Positions 57,482 through 64,000 of a stretch of DNA of 64,000 bases are shown one piece after another. Location: positions 2,707,001-2,771,000 of the forward strand of contig NZ_JBBOUK010000001.1 in assembly GCF_038006045.1 (NCBI RefSeq), in the 5' to 3' direction. Position 1 is the stretch's first letter; the number at the start of each line of letters is the position of its first letter. Made by a program: the position numbers and the translations under genes. A model generated the notes under the pieces. It saw only the letters and a list, made by a program, of their open reading frames with translations, was not told the origin of the DNA and ran no database searches. The stretch comes from Exiguobacterium sp. FSL W8-0210. Its GTDB lineage: Bacteria; Bacillota; Bacilli; Exiguobacteriales; Exiguobacteriaceae.

Positions 57482-58219
57482 AAGATATTTTACGCTCTCA
57501 TGAGAATCTGGATGAGCAAAATTTGTCAGAAAATCTTTTTTATCATTAACCGATTCAACATTTCCGATCAGTTTGTCTAATTTTAGTTCATTTGATAATA
57601 TGTAATTTCTTATTTTGGTTGCCATTTTATCATTAAGATAATCTTTACCAAGCCAAAAGTAAGTCATTTCATAAATAATTTTGATTATTGCTTTTTGATA
57701 ACTATGCATATCTAATTCCATTTTAATATTCACTCGAGGATTTTCTATTTTTTCGTATTTTGCGCTTGAAAATACCTCTTCTTTTGTCATAGACTCCGAT
57801 CCGTTTCTTTTTAATACTTTATTTACGGTTTCAACAAGTTTATCAGGTTCGCTTGCATCTACCATTACTCTGTACTTTCCGTCATTATTAGGTATTACAT
57901 TTGGAACAACATAAAGAGTCTTTGGTATTCCATCATTCGTATGTTTATATCGTAAAGTCATATCTGGATCATCTATACTTTTTCCAACACTTAAGGGATT
58001 AGGAATAGTTCCCTTTTTACCTTTTAATCTTTTAGCAAATCTAGCTAATTGCATTAATCCATGATCAACTAAATGATAATCAACCTTCCCACCTAACTTA
58101 TCATTACATTCTTTACATACATCGTGTATTACCAACAACCCTCCTAAAGAATCAGGAAAAACATGTTCTTTTGATGGTGTTTTTTCTTCTAAACAAAAAA
58201 TACATTGAATAGTACTCAT
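57476..58219 (-). CDS. HNH-type nuclease-like protein, 3' end truncated by the IS
   Basis: 247 residues from the ATG at 58217-58219 (GGAGGT upstream). An N-terminal zinc/HNH module (CIFCLEEKTPSKEHVFPDSL, then CKECNDKLG) is followed by a helical, Lys-rich region of about 190 residues without known motifs. The reading frame runs into the IS: the last codon (GTG) and the stop (TAA) are the first bases of the IS inverted repeat, so the natural C-terminus is missing. Strongly AT-rich compared with upp and wecB. Possibly an acquired defence or phage-related gene, now inactive or altered; that is inference. Confidence 0.75.
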   Translation of the reverse strand: MSTIQCIFCLEEKTPSKEHVFPDSLGGLLVIHDVCKECNDKLGGKVDYHLVDHGLMQLARFAKRLKGKKGTIPNPLSVGKSIDDPDMTLRYKHTNDGIPKTLYVVPNVIPNNDGKYRVMVDASEPDKLVETVNKVLKRNGSESMTKEEVFSSAKYEKIENPRVNIKMELDMHSYQKAIIKIIYEMTYFWLGKDYLNDKMATKIRNYILSNELKLDKLIGNVESVNDKKDFLTNFAHPDSHESVKYLV

Positions 58220-58379
58220 TTTTACCTCCAGTAAAAAATTATTTTTACAAAAACTAAAATAAAAAGTACTTTTCATGCCATTAATTTTTATTAAATTTAA
58301 ATCTTTTATCAACAGTATGCAAATTACTTACGATTTTCTCTGTAAAAATCATAAGTAATTTCGCTTAGCTTAGCTTGAA

Positions 58380-58416
58380 AAAAAGCTGCAGACAAATAAA
58401 TTGTCCACAGCTTTTT
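58380..58416 (-). terminator. Terminator of upp
   Basis: AAAAAGCTG (58380-58388) with CAGCTTTTT (58408-58416), plus inner GACAA/TTGTC; T run on the minus strand. Confidence 0.87.
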
Positions 58417-58431
58417 CTTTCAAACTTTCTC

Positions 58432-59061
58432 TTACTTCGTTCCGAAGAGACGGTCTCCTGCATCACCGAGTCCAGGGACGATGTATCCGTGGTCGTTCAA
58501 CTTCTCGTCGAGTGCCGCGAGATAGATGTCGACGTCTGGGTGTTCTTCTTGAACGCGTTTAACGCCTTCAGGTGCTGCACAGAGACATGCGAGCTTGATG
58601 CTCTTCGCCCCTTGTTTCTTTAAGGAGGAGATGGCGTCTGCCGCCGAACCACCTGTCGCAAGCATCGGGTCAACGACGACGAAATCACGTTCTGCGACGT
58701 CTGTTGGGAGCTTGAGGTAGTATTCCGTTGGCTCGAGTGTCTCCGGATCACGGTACAAACCGATGTGACCGACTTTGACGTTCGGCATCATGCGGAGCAT
58801 CCCGTCGACCATACCGAGACCGGCGCGGAGAATCGGGACGATCCCGAGTTTCTTGCCTTCGATCATCTTTTGCGTCGTCTTCGTGACCGGTGTCTCGATC
58901 GCGACATCTGTGAGTGGAAGGTCACGTGTGATTTCATATGCCATCAATGAAGCCACCTCGTCGACAAGTTCCCGGAATTGTTTCGTTCCTGTTTCGACTT
59001 TACGCATGATCGTCATCTTGTGCTGAATCAATGGGTGATCAAATACATGTACTTTACTCAT
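58432..59061 (-). CDS. upp: Uracil phosphoribosyltransferase
   Basis: 209 residues from the ATG at 59059-59061 (GGAG nine bases upstream), the standard length. Converts uracil and PRPP to UMP in salvage. PRPP-binding loop [19 protein letters not shown] and the C-terminal [17 protein letters not shown] uracil site are intact. Confidence 0.96.
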   Translation of the reverse strand: MSKVHVFDHPLIQHKMTIMRKVETGTKQFRELVDEVASLMAYEITRDLPLTDVAIETPVTKTTQKMIEGKKLGIVPILRAGLGMVDGMLRMMPNVKVGHIGLYRDPETLEPTEYYLKLPTDVAERDFVVVDPMLATGGSAADAISSLKKQGAKSIKLACLCAAPEGVKRVQEEHPDVDIYLAALDEKLNDHGYIVPGLGDAGDRLFGTK

Positions 59062-59117
59062 TGTTTGCATCTCCTCTCCATTCTCTTTTCGCATTGTACT
59101 CTAAAAACGTACTGCTT

Positions 59118-59142
59118 GGGAACTGTTTTTTCGTCAGTTCCC
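59118..59142 (-). terminator. Hairpin terminator overlapping the stop of the coiled-coil membrane protein gene
   Basis: GGGAACTG (59118-59125) with CAGTTCCC (59135-59142), exact; a GTTTTTA run follows on the minus strand after a ten-base gap, so efficiency may be modest. Confidence 0.65.
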
Positions 59143-60090
59143 GAGCGTACTCTTCCCTGATAGAATTGCTTTTGCGGCGTAAGACCATTCATTGTCCGGT
59201 TGTTTCGCGAGTTCTTGTAAGGTCGCACGATAATCACCTTTTTTATATTTTTGTTCATAGACCGCTTGCATCCAGAGGACGTCACTCATGTATCCGGACT
59301 TCGGGAAATCTTTCCGATAGGCAATATAATCCACCTGTGTCGTCTGCTTGAGCTTTCCGGCAGTGATCAACTTATAGAAGCGTGCCATACCTGCTGTCTC
59401 TTTGTTCGTCAAGACGGATCCGGTCAAGACACTGTCTGCTCGTTTGTAGTCTTTCGCCTGAACGGCAGCAACCCCTTGCTCGAGTGCTTCTTTCGGAGGT
59501 AGTTGCGTCTGCTTTGTTTCGGAAGAAGTCTCCTTCTTCTCTGGCTTAATCGCTTTCGCTTTTTCTTGCTCACTTGCCAGCTGCTCGTTTTTTTCTTTTA
59601 ACTGTTCGACTTCCGTTTGCAGCGCTGCGAGTTGTTGCTCGACCTCTGTTTGTTTCGTTGCGACTGGTGTTGCGGGTTCGCTATCCAACTGTGTCCAGAC
59701 GAGAACGAGAGAGACGACAGCAACGGCTCCACCAATCCACCATGGATTCAGTTTTCCGAGTCGCTTCCAGTCTTTCAATTGCGGATGATTCTGAACCGTC
59801 ATGGGAAAGGATGCCAATCGCTTCTGGGCAAGACGCTTCCCACCTGCTTTTCCTGCGATCGCCAGGCGATAACGATAGACTTCTGCTGGCATCGGTAAGG
59901 TCTTCCACTGTTCAAAACGAGCATCTGCCTGTTCATAAAATCCTGCCTGTTGCATGATGACGATTGCTTTGAAATCTTCGAGCATCCGGTGATATTCCCG
60001 GCGCTCGTGGCTTTTATGGGTGAACCATTCTGTCAGGCGTTCCGTTTGAATGGCTTGAAGTTCTGATTGGATCAAGGTTGATAAGTTCAC
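59134..60090 (-). CDS. Single-pass membrane protein with coiled coil and helical-repeat C-terminus
   Basis: About 318 residues, starting at the GTG 60088-60090, which has GGTGG eight bases upstream. Cytoplasmic helical domain (1-110), one helix (WWIGGAVAVVSLVLVWTQL), then outside a Glu/Lys/Gln coiled coil (QQLAALQTEVEQLKEKNEQL) and a region like TPR repeats (EALEQGVAAVQAKDYKRADS, YEQKYKKGDYRATLQELAKQ). No family recognised. Topology recalls envelope or division scaffold proteins. Single-gene unit. Confidence 0.78.
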   Translation of the reverse strand: MNLSTLIQSELQAIQTERLTEWFTHKSHERREYHRMLEDFKAIVIMQQAGFYEQADARFEQWKTLPMPAEVYRYRLAIAGKAGGKRLAQKRLASFPMTVQNHPQLKDWKRLGKLNPWWIGGAVAVVSLVLVWTQLDSEPATPVATKQTEVEQQLAALQTEVEQLKEKNEQLASEQEKAKAIKPEKKETSSETKQTQLPPKEALEQGVAAVQAKDYKRADSVLTGSVLTNKETAGMARFYKLITAGKLKQTTQVDYIAYRKDFPKSGYMSDVLWMQAVYEQKYKKGDYRATLQELAKQPDNEWSYAAKAILSGKSTLGN

Positions 60091-60197
60091 ATTTATTTCC
60101 ACCTTTATCTTTTTTTACTACGGTTAAGTATAGCAAAGATAACGCTTCCGCAAATGGTTCGTTTCCCCTATCTTCTTGACGAAGCATTGAAAAAAAA

Positions 60198-60235
60198 CCT
60201 CTTGTTTTCGTACGTCGATGTACGAAAACAAGAGG
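60198..60235 (-). terminator. Terminator of the ABC exporter operon
   Basis: A perfect 16-bp stem (60198-60213 with 60220-60235) around GTCGAT, followed by a run of Ts on the minus strand. Confidence 0.92.
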
Positions 60236-60244
60236 ATGAATCGT

Positions 60245-60913
60245 TTAACGATGAGAATAGGATCGGAATACTTTTGTTTCCGTGATGCGTCCGTCTTCAA
60301 TCCGCCAAATCCGGTCACAGACATCAAGCATCCGTTCGTCATGCGTGATGACGATGACGGTCTTGTTAGAAACATGCGCTTGTTGTTGCAACAGCTCCAT
60401 CACCCGGCGACCATTCGGATAATCGAGACTTGCCGTCGGTTCATCCGCGAGTACAAGTCGTGGTTCATTGACGAAGGCTCGGGCAATCGCGACACGTTGT
60501 CGTTCGCCACCTGATAAGGCGTGCGGCAAATGGTCTTTCCGGTGCTCGAGTCCGAACACGGCGAGAGCCGATGTCACGTCAACGGTTCGCCCCGCTTCCT
60601 GCGCGACCAGCTCTAGTTGCTCTCCTGCTGTCAAAAATGGTACGAGATGCGATTCTTGAAAGATGAATCCGACTTCCTCAAGTCGCAAACGACGACGTTC
60701 TTCGTCCGCTGCTTCACTGACGCACGTATCATCGAAGTAGACGGCACCCTTCGTTGGTGTCTGTAACAATCCAAGCAACTGGAGCAATGTACTTTTCCCG
60801 CTACCACTTGGTCCGACGAGGGCAATCAACTCACCCGCTTCTGCTTGTAAGTTGATGTCATGTAAAACCGTCATCTCACCATAACTTTGTTCAATCTGAT
60901 CTAATCGGATCAT
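60245..60913 (-). CDS. ABC transporter ATP-binding protein (LolD/MacB type)
   Basis: About 222 residues from the ATG 60911-60913 with GGGAGG upstream. Walker A GPSGSGKSTLLQLLG, Q-loop FIFQESHLVPFL, signature LSGGERQRVAIARA, Walker B LVLADEPTASLD, H-loop VITHDE. It overlaps its permease gene by ATGA. The LolD/MacB class exports or mechanically transmits rather than imports. Confidence 0.94.
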   Translation of the reverse strand: MIRLDQIEQSYGEMTVLHDINLQAEAGELIALVGPSGSGKSTLLQLLGLLQTPTKGAVYFDDTCVSEAADEERRRLRLEEVGFIFQESHLVPFLTAGEQLELVAQEAGRTVDVTSALAVFGLEHRKDHLPHALSGGERQRVAIARAFVNEPRLVLADEPTASLDYPNGRRVMELLQQQAHVSNKTVIVITHDERMLDVCDRIWRIEDGRITETKVFRSYSHR

Positions 60914-61938
60914 CCGTTCATTCCTCCCATCGCATCTGCTGCCTCGAGTTTTTTGACCATCCGTAACGGAACGAGCGCACCGAGGATTGCCGTTACGAGT
61001 AAAATGCCCCCGTACATCAGACTGGTCGACCATTCAAAACGGAATGGAAGATCCGACGGTAGGAAACGACTCGTCAGATAGGTGATGGCGACGCTGACAG
61101 TAAAGGCGAGGCTCGTCAAGAGGATGACTTGTACGAGTAGACTCGCACCCATCGTCCGTGTCCGGATACCGATTGCCTTTAAGACACCAAGCTGTTTCAT
61201 CTTCTGCATCGTCAAAATATAGAAGAAGGCTGTCAGGATCAATGCTCCGATGACGACGAGCGCGACCCGCATCATCTGAAAGGAGTTTTGCTCCGCTGCA
61301 TAGCCTGGTACGTTCTCAACGACTGCTTGTTTTGAGAAGACCGCTTGATCCGTTTGCAACGACTGACCGATATACGCTGAGACGTATGATGCCCCCATCT
61401 TCGATTGCCATGCTTGCCACGATTCATCCGTCATCCAGAGAACGGGTGCATGACTATAACGACCGTCCGTCACTGTACCGGCAATCTGGAACGTCTCCTT
61501 CGTTCGAAAATCCGTGATCGTATCGCCGACGCGCGTTCCGCGTTGCTCCGCATACGCAGCATCAACAAGTACCTCCCCTTTTTGCAACGATTGCAGCTGT
61601 TTGGGACCATATTTCGTAGTCTGTGATAACGCAAAGACCGTTACGTCGTCCTTCGTTTTATTCTTCTTCTCAAGCACCATGTTCTGGACACCGAGTGCTT
61701 CCGCGCCCTTTGGTGTCTCATCCGCCTGTAAGAATGAACGGGTCAGCTGCCCTTCTGCATCTTTACTTAGCGCAAACTGTTCGACCGGCAGATTACGGAC
61801 GGCTGCCCCATTGTCATAAGCTAGTCCATCTGCAAGACCGGTGATCATCAAGATCAATAAGACGATCAACATCGTCACAATCGTCATCCAACTGAATCGC
61901 CCTTTCATCCGGACGAGTTCTTTCCATCCTAGTTTCAT
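60910..61938 (-). CDS. ABC transporter permease, FtsX/MacB type
   Basis: 342 residues. One N-terminal helix (WMTIVTMLIVLLILMITGLA), a large extracellular MacB-PCD-like domain, and three C-terminal helices with the FtsX signature (KQLGVLKAIGIRTRTMGASL). Probably exports or resists an envelope-active compound. First gene of the exporter operon; upstream is a tandem GTTCATR repeat likely bound by the neighbouring response regulator. Confidence 0.9.
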   Translation of the reverse strand: MKLGWKELVRMKGRFSWMTIVTMLIVLLILMITGLADGLAYDNGAAVRNLPVEQFALSKDAEGQLTRSFLQADETPKGAEALGVQNMVLEKKNKTKDDVTVFALSQTTKYGPKQLQSLQKGEVLVDAAYAEQRGTRVGDTITDFRTKETFQIAGTVTDGRYSHAPVLWMTDESWQAWQSKMGASYVSAYIGQSLQTDQAVFSKQAVVENVPGYAAEQNSFQMMRVALVVIGALILTAFFYILTMQKMKQLGVLKAIGIRTRTMGASLLVQVILLTSLAFTVSVAITYLTSRFLPSDLPFRFEWSTSLMYGGILLVTAILGALVPLRMVKKLEAADAMGGMNG

Positions 61939-61973
61939 TGTGTGTTCCCTCCTGTATGTTCGCTACAGGATTG

Positions 61974-62007
61974 ATGATACAGCCACAATATGAACGGAAC
62001 ATGAACG
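61974..62007 (-). promoter_or_regulatory. Direct-repeat response-regulator site and -10 of the ABC exporter operon
   Basis: ATGAACG occurs at 61990-61996 and 62001-62007, an 11-bp period, i.e. one helical turn, the arrangement bound by tandem OmpR-family dimers. On the minus strand it precedes TATCAT (61974-61979); the -35 position is degenerate, as expected of an activated promoter. Confidence 0.55.
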
Positions 62008-62013
62008 CAGGTG

Positions 62014-63369
62014 TCACGCGCGTAAAAAAGTTAACGTTACGGTTAGACCCGATGAAGCGGACGACAAGCTCGCATCCCCGCCGAGTTGACGCATCGTCTC
62101 TTTGACAATCGCTAGACCAAGACCCGTTCCGCGCGTCGTCCGGGATGCATCGCCTTGATAAAAGCGTTCGAAGGCATGTTTCATCTGTTCATCAGTCATG
62201 CCTGGTCCTTCATCCTTGATTCGGATGATGATCTGATCCGCTTGTTCCTCTGCTTGAATCTGGATCGTCGCTCCGTCTTTTGAGACCGAGACAGCGTTTC
62301 GGATGACATTTTGGAAGACATGTTCCAACGCACTGACATCCGCTTGTATTTGTATCACCGTCGGAACATCGAGTGCGACAGCGATTCCTTGCTCATCCAG
62401 CTGGAAGGCAAGTGTCGTGAGTGTCGCCTCAAGAGTCGTCCGCAGATTAAGTGCTTGTCGTTTGAAGCGTCGTCCTTCATCGAGCTTCGCTAAGATCAAC
62501 AGTTGACGCGTCAGCTCCGACATTCGCTCCGCCTCTTGACGGATGACCGTCCGTTTCCTGACGTCTTCTCCCGTCACATCGAGTTGTCCCGCGTAACCAG
62601 CAATCGTCGTCAGCGGCGACTGGAATTCATGCGAGACGTTCGCAACGAATCGGCGCCGTTCCGTATCAGACGCTTCGACTGCCGTTGCCATTTCGTCAAA
62701 CCGCCGGGACAGCTCACCAATTTCATCGCGTGCCTTCGTTCCGACGCGGATTCCGTAGTCACCGTCTGCCATCTGTTCCGTCGCTTTTGTCAGGCGTCGG
62801 ATCGGACGAACGAGATAGCGGATTGAAAAGACAAGCAAAAGGAAACTGATCACGACAAGCAGTCCGAGGAACAGACCGACGAACAGATGCAACTCACGGA
62901 TCTGACGACTCAAGTCCGGTCGGACGAAGATCGCGTCCGTGCCTTGCGCCGTCTTGACCGACGTGCCGTACGTATTGATGACTTCGTTATCGAACAGACC
63001 GAGCAAGAAGAGATGGAACGGATATTCACGCATTCCGTAATACGGTTGACCACTCTTCACTTGCTCGACGACCCGATTCGAGAGCGCTTCATTGCGAAAC
63101 GGGTTTCCGTAACGCTCGATTGCGTCGTCCGTGCGCACATAAAGTTGAAAGCCGGTCGCTTGTAACATCCGGTAAAACGACTCCGTCTTTCCGTCCCCGT
63201 GCGTTTCATAATAATCGATCGCCGTCTCGACCGCTTCCTCGACTTTTTGGCTATAGCTGTCCTGCCAAAAGGAATAATAGGCAATATTACTAATCAGGAG
63301 CGCCAGTAGTGCCGACACGAGTAAGACAACGCAGACGAGTCCGACGATTTTCGTATAGAGGGATCTCAT
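62014..63369 (-). CDS. Sensor histidine kinase of a two-component system
   Basis: 451 residues. Two membrane helices (about 8-30 and 166-190) bound an outside sensor of about 135 residues; HAMP, then HisKA (FVANVSHEFQSPLTTIAG) and HATPase (EDEGPGMT-like, GTGLGLAIVKE). Its start overlaps the regulator stop by four bases. The stop lies directly beside the direct-repeat site in front of the ABC exporter. Confidence 0.93.
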   Translation of the reverse strand: MRSLYTKIVGLVCVVLLVSALLALLISNIAYYSFWQDSYSQKVEEAVETAIDYYETHGDGKTESFYRMLQATGFQLYVRTDDAIERYGNPFRNEALSNRVVEQVKSGQPYYGMREYPFHLFLLGLFDNEVINTYGTSVKTAQGTDAIFVRPDLSRQIRELHLFVGLFLGLLVVISFLLLVFSIRYLVRPIRRLTKATEQMADGDYGIRVGTKARDEIGELSRRFDEMATAVEASDTERRRFVANVSHEFQSPLTTIAGYAGQLDVTGEDVRKRTVIRQEAERMSELTRQLLILAKLDEGRRFKRQALNLRTTLEATLTTLAFQLDEQGIAVALDVPTVIQIQADVSALEHVFQNVIRNAVSVSKDGATIQIQAEEQADQIIIRIKDEGPGMTDEQMKHAFERFYQGDASRTTRGTGLGLAIVKETMRQLGGDASLSSASSGLTVTLTFLRA

Positions 63370-64000
63370 GCGTTGACCTCCAACCGGTAGCCGAGTCCGC
63401 GGACCGTCTCAATCTTCACCTGATTCGTTTCCTTTAAGCGTCCACGGAGACGTTTGATGTGAACATCAATCGTCCGGTCATCCCCCATGAAATCGAGTCC
63501 CCAGACATGTTCGATCAATTCCTCGCGGCTGAAGACCCGTCCCGGGAAACTCGCCAACTGATGCAACAATTCGAATTCACGTCGCGGGAGTGTCCACTCG
63601 GTCGACTGAATCGTCACGAGCTGACTACGTTTATCGATCGTGACATCTCCAAGATGCAAAACAGGTTGCGCCGCTTTTTGATAGCGCCGAGCCACAGCGT
63701 GGAGGCGAAATATTAATTCTTCCGGATCAAACGGTTTTGTGATGTAATCATCGGCACCTGCTGCGAAACCGTCCCGTTTATCTGTCAGCTCCCCGAGTGC
63801 CGTCAGCATCAAGATCGGGATGTCCCCGTGTTGCCGTAATCGCTCGCATAAGACGAGACCGGTCTGTCCGGGGAGCAGGACATCAAGTACGGCTGCTTCG
63901 AACGTCATCTTCTCGATCCAAGCAAGCGCTTCGTTTCCGTCTGCTGTCGCTCGGATGGAATGCCCGTCGGCTTGTAACGTTGACACGACAAGGGCTTGGA
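63366..64000 (-). CDS. OmpR-family response regulator (5' end outside window)
   Basis: The frame is open to the window edge. Receiver domain with phospho-acceptor Asp in AVLDVLLPGQTG, switch Thr in ILMLTALGE and Lys in YITKPFDPEEL; winged-helix DNA-binding domain ending RTIDVHIKRLRGRLKET and VRGLGYRLEV. The first 15 or so residues (acidic pocket) are missing only because of the window limit. Partner of the overlapping kinase. Confidence 0.93.
   Translation of the reverse strand, partial: QALVVSTLQADGHSIRATADGNEALAWIEKMTFEAAVLDVLLPGQTGLVLCERLRQHGDIPILMLTALGELTDKRDGFAAGADDYITKPFDPEELIFRLHAVARRYQKAAQPVLHLGDVTIDKRSQLVTIQSTEWTLPRREFELLHQLASFPGRVFSREELIEHVWGLDFMGDDRTIDVHIKRLRGRLKETNQVKIETVRGLGYRLEVNA

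Overview
The window looks like a chromosomal segment of a low-to-medium GC Firmicute, most probably Exiguobacterium. Three things point there. First, the F1Fo-ATPase - ywzB - murA - mbl - flhO - flhP - fabZ order is the Bacillus order, but the sporulation genes normally found between murA and mbl are absent. Second, there is a GH70-type glucanotransferase with non-permuted catalytic motifs, the GtfC type known from Exiguobacterium sibiricum. Third, the surface proteins, LCP ligase and sortase are all Gram-positive. No rRNA, tRNA or CRISPR array was seen.

Layout. 1-5839 (minus): a galU-led exopolysaccharide operon (galU, priming sugar transferase, GDP-fucose genes fcl and gmd, Wzy-like polymerase, glycosyltransferase cut by the window edge), with a perfect CcpA cre match upstream. 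6024-8219 (minus): the polysaccharide tyrosine-phosphorylation module (Wzz-like modulator, tyrosine kinase, PHP phosphatase), closed by its own terminator. 8416-10533: a membrane protein of unknown function facing an LCP wall-polymer ligase. 10688-17531 (minus): five tandem secreted proteins, each with two BamE/BLIP-like GMT repeats, co-oriented behind two secreted subtilases. This is the most unusual gene cluster in the window. 17657-23886 (minus): the glucanotransferase and a 1114-residue Ig-repeat surface protein resembling an S-layer protein. 24387-30599: UDP-glucose dehydrogenase, small proteins, a wall-anchored Cna-B protein, a 16-Cys copper-binding protein, fabZ and an EpuA-like protein. 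31004-33400 (plus): a duplicated helical wall protein with an MPNTG sorting signal and its neighbouring sortase. 33612-43061: regulator, AI-2E family exporter, orphan histidine kinase, dehydrogenase, FlhP/FlhO, MFS exporter and a secreted TIM-barrel-like protein. 43528-54093 (minus): mbl, murA, ywzB and the complete ATP synthase operon. 54763-59061: wecB/mnaA, an IS256-family insertion between broken genes, and upp. 59134-64000 (minus): a membrane protein and an ABC exporter next to the two-component system that probably controls it.

Dispersed through the window are four copies (28.9, 43.1, 43.4 and 54.7 kb) of a ~120-160 bp intergenic element. All share short conserved blocks (ACTCC-TACAGG-AAAA at one end, GAGGAAAG at the other), while the helices between and around them change sequence but keep pairing. 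That compensatory pattern is what a structured RNA or cruciform element would show.

How the genes fit together: much of the segment builds or remodels the cell envelope. It supplies sugar nucleotides (galU, gmd/fcl, ugd, wecB), polymerises and ligates polysaccharide (sugar transferase, Wzy, Wzz/kinase/phosphatase, LCP), makes peptidoglycan and controls shape (murA, mbl), and attaches or processes surface proteins (sortase, subtilases, S-layer-like protein). The region below about 2.1 kb and the 55.9-58.2 kb stretch are much more AT-rich than the rest and look acquired.
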